The position numbers were made by a program, and so were the translations under genes. Under the pieces are notes generated by a model, which ran no database searches, was not told where the DNA came from, and was given only the letters and a program-made list of their open reading frames with translations. Below are positions 1-12,015 of a stretch of DNA of 64,000 nucleotides, piece by piece; the first letter of the stretch is position 1; each line of letters starts with the position of its first letter. The stretch lies in contig JAQOOI010000063.1 in the NCBI GenBank assembly GCA_028554645.1, positions 930,001-994,000 on the forward strand, written 5' to 3'. Source of the DNA: Omphalotus guepiniiformis (taxonomy: Eukaryota; Basidiomycota; Agaricomycetes; Agaricales; Omphalotaceae).

Positions 1-2851
1 AACTGTCACGACGGCGTCTAGCTGAATTACCTGGCTGCGATGCCCTTGTCATTTTCTACTGGGAGCAAATAGTGCAAGCAATCAATGGACCGCCGGAAAG
101 AATCGCTGGCACGTAATCTGCAATTCATTTTGTTAGACTATTCCTTACGCTGAGATGTAGACAATGTGACTGCCCTGTACCCTGTCCGCTTTCTGGTGCA
201 AGGCCTTGTTCTTTTCAAAGAAGTCGTAGGACAGTGGACTTCGGTACGAAGGGATGGAACAATAAATAAGCAAAGTTAGTATGTGGCTAAATTCTTTTCA
301 CAATGCTGAGTTTGATGATCGTATAGCATTATCCAAAGAGTTCATCGAGAACGCGGTGAAACTGATCGTCACGCGCCTGCTGCCTTTGAACGAGAGTGAT
401 TGGCAAGGTTGGATGAATGATCCAGAGGAATGGGTCAACGAAGAAGATCGAGAAAACGATCAATGGGAATTCGAGCTTCGCCCTTGCAGCGAACGAGTGT
501 TGGTTCAAATCTCAAATAAGTACCCTGAGTTTGTCTCCCCGCTGCTGAAGGAAACTTTTACACGAGTTTCAGGTGTGTCTATCTTGTTGTATAGCAATAT
601 ATAGCTCATACCGTCACAGAGAAACCTGCGGCCGATGTAGCAAGTGTACTTCAAAAGGAAGCATTGTACTGTGCTATTGGTCGCTGCTGTCAACATTTGA
701 AAAGTGAAATTCGCTTTGAGCAATGGGTAGATCAAACATTAGTCGTTGAAGCCCAAGATAAGGGTCAATAGTACGTCACTCCTTCCCGTAAAATAATCCT
801 CTTTTCATTACTCTTCAGCGCGCCGATCCTCAAAAGAAGAATTGCCTGGGTGCTCGGTAAATGGTTATCTGAGTCATGTGCTTCTCCCAACAACGCAACA
901 GTCTGGAAGATACTGGTTCATTTACTAAATGAACGTGGTCCAGGGAGTACAGTAGTTCGACTGACAGCTGCAGTTGCGTTGAGAGAAGCTGCGGATGTAA
1001 GTAGTGATCCCTACTCTGGTACATCCTGTGCCTCATTAAGATTTCTCCAGACCTTAGATTTCGATATCGAAGTCCTCACACCTGTTCTTCCTCAGGCAGT
1101 GACCGGTTTGATCACTTTGATTGGGGAGGCTGATGCGTTCGAGAGCAAGCGCCGGGTTGACAATACGCTCAATGTTGTTATCGAACGTGCTGGACCCAGG
1201 GTATGCTCACTTTCGACGTTACTTGCAGTCAATTGAATATAATGCTAGATCATTCCTTTTGTCAAGATCATCATTGGACCTCTTCCTTCAATGTGTAAGT
1301 TCACTTTGTGTTCTCAATGAGCCAGATTCATGAACAGACATCAGGGGATGACGCTGGAGAGGATTGGCTGTTCAAATCTGCACTACTAGTCACGCTAACC
1401 AATGTTGTAAAGGCAAGTGCATTTCCTCCTCGTTACTTTCTCGTTGCAGATAGCAACTAACTTCAAATTAGGCTATTGGCAGTCAATCATCGGGTTTGGG
1501 GAACATTGTTGTACCTTTGATAGAGGAGAGCATGAACCAAGGAGTCTGTCCTCTTATAAACACGAGTTAGGCTTAAATTGATTCTCCATGATAACCCTGC
1601 AGATCAACCTTGATGGCGATGGTGTCAATCTGTGGAAGGAGGCGCTTCGTAGTGCAGCCACTCTACAAAATGAAAACACCTCCAGCTCTCTCGCTCGTCT
1701 CGTTCCGTTAGCAATACAGCATCTTAGCAGTAATCTTGATCTGCTCGGGACGTTACTCAATATTGTTGAATCGTATATCCTCTTGGATGGTGCCGGGATC
1801 TTGCAGGTACGACTTCTCCTTCAGTCATGCGGTTCTCGGTCTGATTCTCCGACCAATAGGCATACTCGCTTGATCTATTCAAAGCCTTTCTATCCATACT
1901 CCAGGGTTCAGCAATCAAAGAGAATGTCAAAGAGGCCTTACGTGCTCTCAATCTTTTGGTGCAAGTGACTGCGCCATTGTTATGGGCCGAGAACATGCAC
2001 AATTCCGGGCTATATGCATACCTGTTAAAGACCCTCATGGATGGCGAAGTGCGTATAATTGGGAATGTCTTTGGGGGAAAGAATCTAATACTTCTCCTGC
2101 TCAGGAGGACCCCCAAATTATTTGCGAGATCATTTATCTCATTTCGCGCATCGTGATGGCCGATCGCCAGATATTTCTTCAGCTTATGAGTGCCGCTGTC
2201 CCGATTCTGAACATGGCAGAAAGTCATAGCACGACTGAAGAGAGGGTGTTTGAGCGTTTCCTTGAACAATGGTGGAATAAGGTATGTGTAACTTCATAGA
2301 GGAACTCGCTTTCTCCTAATACCCATTTCTATTAGTTTGACACGATGTCGGAGCCACAGCACCGCAAACTCGTAGCGATGGGTACTGCGGCCCTTGTCTC
2401 AACGGGTCGACCAGAGATCCTCTCACGTCTTCATTCAGACTTCTTCAATCTTTGGTTGGACGTGTTCGGGGAGATCAAGGAAGCTAGGAACGATCCGGTA
2501 ACATCAGACGATGGAGAACCTCTTGTGTCGCCCCTCAGCCTGACACGCCATTGGGAGCTTCATGATGCACCAACATCATTTTACCAGGGGAGTGAAGGAA
2601 CGCCAGAGTATGGTCGCAGAAAGGAAGTATGTGCTATTTCGTACTGTTGTTTGCACTATACGGTGGTTAATTATTTGTCCACAAAGGTCTATGATAGGGA
2701 CCCCGTCAGAACGACTCAACTCAGCGCATTCGTTGGCATGAGCCTTCAGCAGGCAGAAGCCAACTGCGGGCCAGATTTTCAGCAGCGCTATCTTACTCAG
2801 GTCGACCCGACTGTTCTCATGCAGATTCAGAACGAACTTCGTAACGGGTAG
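1..2851 (+). CDS. KAP120: Importin-11 / Kap120-like karyopherin, 3' part (5' truncated)
   Basis: Nuclear import receptor of the importin-beta family, made of HEAT repeats. The reading frame is open from base 3 and has no start in the window, so the N-terminal RanGTP-binding part lies upstream. The stretch NDPEEWVNEED followed by ELRPCSERVL (in the exon at 281-570) is the pattern I know from importin-11, and the later exons (850-1200, 1600-1800, 1900-2280, 2340-2850) give the Leu-rich helical pairs expected of HEAT repeats. At least eight short introns interrupt it. The last one (2627-2686, 60 nt) has no in-frame stop, so an unspliced reading is also open. The protein ends NELRNG with the stop at 2849-2851. 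Family assignment is from motif recall; importin-9 or another beta-karyopherin is the main alternative. The next gene, PEX2, converges on it 166 bp downstream. Confidence 0.82.
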
Positions 2852-3017
2852 TGGCATGTGCACGATGATGCCTATTCATATCTTATCTGCAATATGTTGT
2901 TTACCGTTAGACTACTTTAGCCGTCTAGCTATACCGTTTATTTCGTCCAAGAAATCGTTTGCAATGCTACTCATTTTACGACTCATACGACTTATTCAAG
3001 CATAGTACTGATACATT

Positions 3018-4442
3018 TTACAATCCTGTATTATCGGAATCCATATCGCTACTGAACGTACTGAAGTCATACTCACTTCCACTCAGCTCACTTTCAGTAT
3101 CAACAGCGCCCTCAGCGATATGCCTGCTAGCACTTTGGACGGCCTGCGCACAGCGTAGACATTCCCATCCTTGTTCCCCATCCTCGTCTGCATGTCGTAG
3201 CATTCGCTCCGCTAAGCAATGATAACAATAGGTGTGGCCGCAGGACGTTATATATGGTGTGTGTATGGGATATGAAGGTACACTGTCAAGGTTCTCTGCG
3301 GAATGTGTCTGGGCGCTGACAATACTAGTGAAGGCATTGTTGGCGTTGGCGATGTTGAGACTATATGAAGCGTTTTCGGCACATATTGCGCACTCGTCTT
3401 CAGAAAGAGACCAGTATTTCCCCCGTATTTTATTTGCTGATACAGTTGTGGTGGATGGCCGTAAGAAGGATGACATTATGGATGTGAAAGTTCGGGCCCG
3501 TCGTTGGATTCTGCGGCGGTTAATCAATGGCAGGAGGAAGAGTAGGAATTCCTGGGGAATCCGTGAGCGAAATATCATGCAATACAGTTCGAATCAGCAT
3601 ACCGTGAATGCATGCCAGACCATCTGGCGATTCATGAATTCGTAGCTTACGTCCCTTTGAACGAGTCTTCGAGTTGGTACTAAACGCATACCGAAAATTC
3701 TGTCCGCTATCGTCCGATAACTAGAGAAGACTGAGTGACAAGGTACAGATCGCGTAACATGCGTCGACATAGCGCCCATTCCATAGAAATGCCACGAATC
3801 CGACGAGTCCAATTGCAGTGTATGCTGACTCTAACGAGACCAACAGGTCCCAAGCCTTGCGTCTCCGATCAGAAGAAGGTGCGTCAGGCCAAGCGCGAGA
3901 AAGGCCGTGTACGCGCAGGCGGGTATGGATGTAGGGTATAAGAATGGTCAATGTGCCATGCAGCAAGAGTATGCGCCGAGGTAAACCAGAAGCTATAAAT
4001 CCGTTACAGAGTAAGTGACAAGCCAGCTAAGTCAAAGATGTAGCACGCACAAGCGAGGGGTTGACCTCGGGAAGTAGGTACGACGTACCGGAGACCTTGG
4101 AGTTTAGCACCATAGCTTGCACCAAGATCCCATACCGACAGTTTATATAGAACCAAGTGAATAAGCAGGTTCAACTCTGGTTCAAACCGCCGTTGCAGTG
4201 AAGCCTGAGTAGACAGGTCAGGCTGTGAAGCAGGATAGAGACGACCACGAGCGTACATTCACTAATGAAAGAGACTTGCGCAAAGGGTCCTGTAGCAAAT
4301 TCACGAGCTCCTGGTCCAAAAGCTCCGAGTCCAACTGTCCGACTCGAATGATACGAGAATTTGGATGGGTAAAGGAATTTATGCCAGTCCTGATACTCGA
4401 TAGCCTAGTTTGAGCAGAATTCCAAACATCCTCCCAGGACAT
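3018..4442 (-). CDS. PEX2: Peroxisome biogenesis factor 2 (RING E3 subunit)
   Basis: Membrane ubiquitin ligase subunit that works with Pex10 and Pex12 in recycling the peroxisomal import receptor Pex5. The N-terminal part has VGQLDSELLDQEL, followed by hydrophobic segments and LIPYIHTRLR, and RDVSYEFMNRQMVWHAF before the RING; these fit the Pex2/Pex12 domain. The C-terminal RING shows CAIC, then CGHTYCYHC, then WECLRC, so the cysteines and the histidine are in place. An acidic Ser-rich tail follows to the stop at 3018. I chose the ATG at 4442 (MSWEDVW); the frame is open a little upstream but only with a TTG. Introns are about 50 nt; one clear example splices AFT to EFLLFLL near 3595. It is head to head with the PheRS alpha gene, with 119 bp between the ATGs. 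Confidence 0.9.
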
Positions 4443-4561
4443 AAGAGCTCTGAGTTTATTGTCACTGGTCAGTGTACCGGTCAAGTTTCACATTGTAGGC
4501 AAATCACATGATCTCATTTTCGGAAATTCTGGATCGACTCACGATTTCATCGACAACGACC

Positions 4562-6639
4562 ATGGCAGAAGCTCTGCAACAGCTCATTCTTGATACCCTA
4601 GAGGCACAAAAAATAATACAAGATTCAAGATCTCTGGTACTACCCGGTGAATCCGAGCCTGCTACATCCCATGATTCCCAAATTGCTATCTTGGGAGCCC
4701 TAAATTCTCTTCTAAGTCGGGATGTTCGTCTATCAATTATTTCCTTCGCGTTTGGAAATGAATAAGTTCAATTAGATGGTGAAATATGACAACCATGAAG
4801 TTTTCACATATGCACTTACTCCAGAAGGCGCGCAAATTGCGAAGGAAGGATCCCATGAAGCGAGAGTTTGGACTGTACTACCAATGAAGGGTCAGGGTGT
4901 TCCGTTGACCCCTACAGAACTGAAGAAGAAAGTTGGGGATGCAACTGCCAAAGTTGGACAAGGAAATGCATTCAAAAACAAGTGGATCGCGAAAGATGGA
5001 GATGGCTTGGTGAAAGCGGTATGTAGGATGAATCCATCCTTGTTGCTACTCAGCATTAATATCTTCTTTTAGGTTGAGTCTATAAAGGATGTCACACAAC
5101 TTGATCTTCAAGAGATCGAATCGACAGGCGATCTAAAATCAGGAGAGAAAGTGCTTGCTGACCTGAGGAAACGCAAGCTTATCATACAAAAGTGATTACT
5201 TCTTCTCACATCAAAGATTTCGCTACGGTAACTGACCCCTAAATTAGGAAAGGACAATGGTTCACAGTCCACAAAGGTCCCAACTTTAGCACATCTACGG
5301 CAAAACCGGAAACGGACCTCACCGCCGATATGCTAACATCGTAAATTCCTTTCCCTAATGACGATTCATATGCTGACGACAGGTGACAGTGGTGCATGGA
5401 AAACATCTGTCTTCAAAAAGTACAACTTTGAAGCTGAGGGTATACCTCCAGGTGGTGGTGCCCTCCACCCACTACTCAAAGTTCGGGAAGAAATCCGTAG
5501 TATTTTCTTAGAGATGGGGTACGTGTGCCATTGTTTCAAACACTCGTACTGATTGTTCAGATGACTGTTCAATAGGTTCGCAGAGATGCCAACGGGTTCT
5601 TTCGTCGAATCGGCTTTCTGGTGTTTCGACTCACTGTTCGTGCCGCAGCAGCACCCTGCAAGAGATCTCCAAGACACATTCTATATATCTGGTGCGTCAC
5701 TCGCTCAGTTCCATGGATATTCATTTGACTTTTTCACAGACCCCGTCAAAGCGCTTCCACCCGAGCCTTCATATTACAAGCGCGTCTCTACGGTTCATGA
5801 ACATGGAGGTTACGGTTCTGTCGGGTATCGTGCGCCCTGGTCACATGAAGAATCGAGCAAACTGCTGCTTCGAACACACACCACCGCTTCTTCTGCTCAT
5901 ATGCTGTACAAACTAGCTGCAATGTGTCGAGGAGAAAAAGTCGAGAGCGACGAAAAGGAATTCACTCATGGAGCAAAGCCTACGACTGCACATGGTGAAG
6001 GCGCCAAGGATGACGGATTCAGGCCTGCTAAGCTTTTCAGTATTGATCGAGTTTTCAGGAATGAGACTATGGATGCTACGCATTTGGCCGAGTTCCACCA
6101 GGTAGAAGGAGTCGTCGCTGACCGAGGTCTGACGCTGGCAGATTTGATTGGTATCCAGTGTTCCAATTCACGATTGCTAGAGACACTCATCGAGACTATG
6201 ATTGGGTTCATGCGAGTCTTCTTCCGTAAAATGGGCATCGAGAAAGTTAGATTCAAACCTGCTTACAATCCTTACACTGAGGTAGAATTCTCGTGGTCAA
6301 TACATCTCTATCTCTTTTTGATTGACCCCCTTTCAGCCTTCACTCGAAATTTTCGCCTTTCATCCAATGCTTAATAAATGGGTCGAGGTCGGTAACAGTG
6401 GCATGTTCCGACCCGAAATGTTAGAACCCATGGGATTCCCAAAGGATGTACGGGTGCACGGATGGGGTCTCAGTCTGGAGCGACCTACCATGATTCGGTA
6501 AGCTGCTGTCATGAATCATCTTCCCAGTAATAATGAGTTATCTGGCTTTAGGTATAAGATTGACAACATTCGAACCTTGCTTGGACATAAGGTCTCCATC
6601 GCTGAACGTATAGAAGACTCGCCGGCGGTCATGTTCTAA
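4562..6639 (+). CDS. FRS2: Cytosolic phenylalanyl-tRNA synthetase, alpha subunit
   Basis: Catalytic subunit of the alpha2-beta2 class II enzyme that charges tRNA-Phe. The first exon starts [16 protein letters not shown] at 4562; the second starts at the ATG GTG after the intron ending ATTAG near 4774. Class II motif 2 is seen as [19 protein letters not shown], and motif 3 as [14 protein letters not shown] near the C terminus; [10 protein letters not shown] lies between. The end is SPAVMF, stop at 6637-6639. Known cytosolic alpha subunits read from LTLxxLxG directly into the helix matching FMRVFF; here 18 extra in-frame residues (6151-6204) sit between them, flanked by a 7-bp direct repeat (see findings). 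The beta subunit gene lies about 13 kb downstream on the same strand. PEX2 is divergent upstream. Confidence 0.95.
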
Positions 6640-6840
6640 GTATATATATTTTGTAGATTTAGTGAAGAGTCAATTTGAAACTTACATAAAGTGGCGCATT
6701 GAGTACGATATAACCAGCTTTGACTGTCACGTGGATCTTTCTGGAACACTGGCAAGTGCCATTCTGGAAATATACATACATTGACAAAGAATACAGCAAA
6801 TCAATATAACAGGTGCTGGGTATCTTACGGCAGAGTCAAA

Positions 6841-9319
6841 TCAGAACGAGAACACTGCAGCGTTCTTTCTTGTTCCAAACATGTAAACAAATGCTTGGCT
6901 CATGAACAGCCCGACCGTAATACCGATAGTGACAGCTATCATCGCACCACCAATGTCTATGCCGTTGCCGTTGGCTGTGATACCACCCGCTTGGGACAGA
7001 CCCGACTATATGCATTCAACGCTCCAGATCAGTATACTGGAGCACAAGGAAAAGAAAAACTTACAGGGACCAGAAACAGCACCCCAGTAACCATAGACGT
7101 AAAGGCAGTACCACCCATCTTCCTCGAGTACACATTACCCAGTATCCCAACAGTGAACGCGCCAATAGCGGAGACGACATCCGACCGGTTGAAGATGTAA
7201 TGATTCGCCACTTTATTCGACGCGTAGGACGCACATGAAATGACCACCATCACGGGTAACTGCTTGCTCTTGAACGGCTGGAGGTTTGCCAGTGACGAGA
7301 GCAACGAGAACACAGGAACGATAATGAACGCGGTCCACATGGGAAAAGGCTGGAGATACCATGGAAAGCTGCTCGGTCGGTAGCAACCGTTAACAACGTC
7401 AGCAGCATTAGTTGGAACGCTATGAGTGAAAGTCCAGGTACCGACAATGGGCATGGTTCCATTTACACTGGTGTCATTATCGGCGACCCAGCTTCCTGCG
7501 AGAGAGACAGTAGTAGAGAGGGTGGTGGCCAACGCGTCAAGCTTGCGGCGTGTTGTCCGATCAAAAAGAAGATAAAAGTCTGAACCTATCTGAAGACCAA
7601 AACCCTGCATGAAATTGCTTATTGAGATTGGTCCGAATTATCAATAAAATAGCACCGATTCACCAAGAATAGCGTATATATCAATGCATACACCATTTTC
7701 ACGCTCCCGCAGACGATATTCTTGGATGCCAGCTCCAAAGAACTACTCACTGTAATGATCTATTGGTGACTGATAACGTTGAGAACAAAAAATAACTCAC
7801 AGATCAAGTATCCGGGAAGTAGTGCAATGATACCCGCGGAAGAGATAGCTGTGTAACAAAAAATCTGGCTTCGAATACTACTCAAACCTCGCGCAGTGAA
7901 GGAAACAGCGATAGCGACGGTGATTCTTTGAAAGAACATCAGCAAAATGCGATGTAGAAAAAATGCAGGACCATACTCAAACACGTTGGCGTACAGCTGA
8001 CTCTTTGTAGCGCCTAGTTGAAGAACCGCCAAGGTCAATGCACTCGCACCTGCTATCCACATATCCAGGAAAGAGCCACCAAACGCTAGAGGGCAAATGA
8101 GAGCAGAAAGACAAAACGCTAACAGGCATCTGAAAGGGGCAGAATAAAGAGGAGGCGCGTTTATGAGATCGTCGAGTTGTTCTGTAGCGGTTTTTGCGCT
8201 TGTTTCATCATGAACGACAGAACGATAAATCAAATGGACCTTGTGCAACGCTCCTAAGGAAAGTTTTCCGCCACACTTGACAAAATGAGTATCGGAACAT
8301 CCAAGTTCTTGATCTCCAAAAGAGCAAATGATAACGCTGGGCAGGTGGATGAATTCAGCTTCGACCTCCAGGATACGAGCGGCAGCGACGAGTTGGGATT
8401 CTATTCTGTGCGACGGTGCTCCAAAGGTCATTAGCGCTCGCGCGAGCTTGATCAAAAAATCTTGTCGATTTCTCATTGCTATAAACCTATGTCAGTGTGA
8501 TTGAATTGAGGACAAGCAAGAAAAAAACTTGCAAGTGACGTTAAATTCTATCTTCACCCTCATGAGATGTTTTCGACGAGTTCGATAGTCCATTTTGCGC
8601 AACGTGTCTTTTTCGATATCGTGAGGGTCTTCGAGATGCTTGGCCCTTATACCAGTGATATGGGGATCATCAGGATCATACATTTCAGAACCAGTAGACA
8701 TCATAGAGTCAGCATGTCGGTAGTTTGGGCGGGACATGTAGTCGTCGTCTTCGTAAATAGTGGATTGCACAGATTGGGCTAGGGAGTCCCGTCTCCTCCA
8801 GTCTTTCTCATTTTCTTCACAGTCGATTTCGTGGTCAAGAGTATAGAGGTCGAGTAATTGAGATGGTAGTCCTCGCCTTTTGAGTTCTCTTTCTGCCTCG
8901 GGATCAACATATTCCTCTTGTTCGGGCTCATACTCTCGCACGCCTGGTCCATTGGCAAAACTGACACTGCGTCGAAGTGCAGAACGTAGTGGGCGAGGAG
9001 CTTGTGGTCCAGCATAAGCATGAGGAGGTGGAGGAATATCGTGAGGGTGTTGATAGGAAGAAAGGGAGAACTTGTCATGTTGACCTGGCTGGGAGTATTG
9101 AGATATTGGACTATATTGCGAATTGTAACTTCCGCGCCTGTCTTGGTCAGGCTCGAGAGGTATCTGGCTGACTCGACGACCATTTGAATTGGAAGGTGTA
9201 TTCCATTGGTAGCTGTTGATATTGTTATAGGAACTTTGTGGTTGAGCTGGATAATCTAATGAATATGGCGATGTTCTGTGAGAGTCGGTTTGTTGTTCGT
9301 GAGGAGGTACGCCGGACAT
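6841..9319 (-). CDS. Prm10-like ThrE family membrane protein (DUF1212)
   Basis: Integral membrane protein related to yeast pheromone-regulated Prm10 and to bacterial threonine/serine exporters ThrE/YjjP; substrate and direction in fungi are not established. The N-terminal 260 residues are polar and Pro/Gln/Ser-rich (start MSGVPPHEQQ at 9319), probably cytosolic. The DUF1212 core starts after an intron (acceptor just before the codons for FIAMRNRQ) with LARALMTFGAPSHRIESQL, the signature of this family, followed by about ten hydrophobic helices. The last exon begins SGLSQAGG after an intron whose donor is CCCT|GTAAGT, has the glycine-rich helix IDIGGAMIAVTIGITVGLF and ends at 6841. The gene runs tail to tail with PheRS alpha and has a GNAT gene behind its start. 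I find no missing core element; naming it PRM10 itself would go beyond what I can see. Confidence 0.85.
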
Positions 9320-9391
9320 GAAGGAAGGGAAGAAAGGGTCGCTGTGGGCGTCTAATTACCTGAACCGCATACAATGATACATTTATTCAGT

Positions 9392-10006
9392 CTATTCACT
9401 AAATTTCAAGCCCATGTTATTATCCGGCGCACCCTCAACATGCTTGAACCCCAACTTCTCATAGAATTTCCTTGCTCCTACATTTCTCGGATCCAAGCCC
9501 AACCAGACACCATCTCCCCTGACATTCTCTCCTTTCAGATATTCCACTGCAATCTCAATCAACTTTCTTCCCCAACCTTGCTTTTGATACTCGGCCAAGA
9601 TATCGATGTGCAAATGCGCAGCTGCGAATTCGATGCACGCGTCCGGTGCGGTATGCATGTCCCTCAACAACTTCATGTACTTCTCGTCTGCAGGTTTCAC
9701 AGCCAGCGATAGAGGGTATTTCTCCGTCAATGCAGGCCACCAGTGTTCAGCGGCATGTTGCTCAAAAGCCCGAGTATCTTTCGAGCCAAGGATGTATCCC
9801 ACAACCTGATCGTCCTGAGAGTTATCCACCATGACGAATCCCCAAGTGGTGGGTAATTTCACATATGGAATAGCATATACCAGTCCGGGCAGCTCGCCGT
9901 AATCATGCAGTGGTTCGGCGGAGGAGCCTGCATCCGCTGTAAAAAGACAGATACGGGATAAGGAGGGGGCATCGGATTCTGTGGCTTTTCGTATTGTGAT
10001 TGGCAT
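9392..10006 (-). CDS. GNAT family N-acetyltransferase
   Basis: Single-exon gene for a protein of about 204 residues. The acetyl-CoA binding motif A is clear: AHLHIDILAEYQKQGWGRKL, with Q-K-Q-G-W-G matching Q/R-x-x-G-x-G/A. The last strand and helix (GLDPRNVGARKFYEKLGF) match motif B of the GNAT fold. The segment WPALTEKYPLS before motif A resembles the GNAT domains fused to or related to bacterial O-GlcNAcase-type proteins, but the acceptor substrate cannot be read. I take the ATG at 10006 (MPITIRKAT); the frame stays open upstream only with a GTG. It lies 72 bp from the start of the Prm10-like gene on the same strand, so its promoter is upstream, at 10007-10184. Confidence 0.9.
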   Translation of the reverse strand: MPITIRKATESDAPSLSRICLFTADAGSSAEPLHDYGELPGLVYAIPYVKLPTTWGFVMVDNSQDDQVVGYILGSKDTRAFEQHAAEHWWPALTEKYPLSLAVKPADEKYMKLLRDMHTAPDACIEFAAAHLHIDILAEYQKQGWGRKLIEIAVEYLKGENVRGDGVWLGLDPRNVGARKFYEKLGFKHVEGAPDNNMGLKFSE

Positions 10007-10184
10007 GGTGCAAATGTACAGAGGGTTTCGGACCGAAACAGCCTCGACTTGCCCAGGAACCACTCAGTTGTCAAAGTCCAATCTCTTCACCGGTAACAAT
10101 TAAAGTATGATACACAGGACGCTTGTCCAAGATATAAACAATAGAGCACCTTTATTCAACTACAAAATAGTCAAAGAGTTCACC

Positions 10185-11698
10185 TCACAAGAGCCCAGCT
10201 TCCCTGAGATCGGCTTGCAGTCTTCTTTCATTCGCTAGAGCCTCTGCAATCAACTGTGCCCGATTCGGGTCATCTGGGCTGATATCGAGCATGAGATCGT
10301 TCTCATCAGCGTTCTCGTGTTCATTCCCATGGGCCTGAGCTTCAATGTCAATCTCATGTTCTTCAGCACTAGTGCTAAATCCAAATCCTTGACGGAAAAA
10401 GTCGCTGCGTAGTCCAAAAGCATGCTCGAATTGGGTGAGATTTGAGCGAGACTGCTGAGGAACTGTGGAATTGCCTTGCTGCGAAGCGAGTATACCACGT
10501 TCCCAGCGTTTTACTCGCCAGAAACCCAGCAGGGAGGTCAATAGTATAAACCAGCCTGACAAGATAGTCAGCAACGCTTTGAGAAAAACTCTTAGATGTA
10601 CCCAGCCAACAGTCATCAAGAAGAAAGAGAGCCACTCAGTCGTGGCATCAGCAACGAGCAATGTAGCTTGCTCTTCTGTTAAGCCAGGCATGGTCGCATT
10701 GTTGGTCATGTTGCCATTATAATACGAACTGGCTTCAGCAGCTGTCGGGAAAGTTGGCTTGGCTTCGGTGCCAGCCTTCCACGTCTCATCCCAGATATTG
10801 TCCTCACCTCCACCTTCCAGTCGTGCGCGAAGTGCAAACCCATACTGAATGAGCGTAATACCGAGTCCCGCGCGCGAACCCAAGCGCGCAGCGTGCGTGG
10901 TGTGCAGTAAATATGTAAGGAGGAAACCAACAAACTGGAAAGATATAGAAACAAGCATGTTCCACAGGAACGAAAACAACGAGCCCGTAGGCAGAGAGTC
11001 GATAATCATTTCACCAACAGAATCTGGGGAGAAGGGAGCATGGACAGTAGTCTCCCAATAGGGAGGAACTGCATCGGCTTGAGCCGACGAATAGGATGGA
11101 GGCGCTTCACCTCGGCTGTCTTCTGGCACCACAAATGTCTCGTCACCTGTGAAGATGATTACTCAGGGCAGGCGTAAAGCAAAGGAAAGAAAGAAGTACC
11201 TTCTTGTATTGTGACTGTACGTGTAGGTTTTGCCGTGACGTTTGCAAAGACTCCATCATTATTAGTTCCACCGCCAATTGCGCCTGTAGGTCGTACAGGT
11301 TCATACCCTAACCGTTCACGATAACGCGAAGGCAGAACGGAAGATAAAGTTCTTGATATCCAGCTGCTTCTTGGTGTCACTTGAGACCGATCCAAATCAA
11401 AAGTCGGTATTTGTCCGTTCGAGTTTCCATAGTTGTTAGGGAGTGCAACAGAAGATGGCGCTGGAGGCGAGCCAGGAGGTGGATAATCATAGTCAATGTT
11501 CTCAAAGTCGTAGGACCCTGGGACTCGAGAAGGAGAAGGCGGGGTATGATTGGTAGCAGGGGAGACAGCAGATGTAGTTCTTAGAGGCTGAGACTCGTCA
11601 GCCTCGTCATCGGAGTCATCAAAGGCCGCCTCCATCTCATGCTGGGCATCGTTGTCAGACCTGGGATGATTAGGAAGGGGAGCATAGCGGTTAGACAT
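10185..11698 (-). CDS. BSD2: Bsd2/Ndfip-like membrane adaptor for a NEDD4-type ubiquitin ligase
   Basis: Endomembrane adaptor that recruits Rsp5/NEDD4 ligases to metal transporters and other cargo. The long polar N terminus (MSNRYAPLPNHP) carries acidic and proline-rich parts and ERLGYEPVRP. After one 53-nt intron (11147-11199, GTACTT...CACAG) come the PPxY motif EAPPSYSSA and the near-motif PPYWE, then three hydrophobic helices (SLFSFLWNMLVSISFQFVGF, a short second one, and FLKALLTILSGWFILL), which is the Bsd2/Ndfip layout. The tail is acidic and ends LREAGLL. Ndfip-type proteins use PPxY motifs to bind WW domains of the ligase; that role is inferred from the family. The gene is divergent from the membrane protein at 12016, with 317 bp between the ATGs. 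Confidence 0.85.
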
Positions 11699-12015
11699 AG
11701 ATTACGGAGACGAATATCGGGGAGAAATAGGAATATAAAGGGCAAAGTTGCAGAAGGAATGAATGCAAATGTGGCGATATCAGTAAGAGGCTGAGAGGGT
11801 TACGTGTTTGTACCTGTGTACATTGCTGATGGACTTGGAAAAAGTTTGGCAGTTGAACTCGTTGTCAGTGTACTTGATCAACCAAATGATCATCATAATG
11901 AATTCAATCGAATCTAGGTCGCAGTTCGATAATAGTTCTGTCTTTTATAGACGGACTTCCTTTACGCTTGACGTGGTCAATACTTCTTGGTCATTTCCGG
12001 GTAGCTCAAGTTTAA

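Noticed and set aside
3583..3595. GTTCGAATC like a tRNA T-arm
   Set aside because: It lies in an intron of PEX2 and has no tRNA around it.
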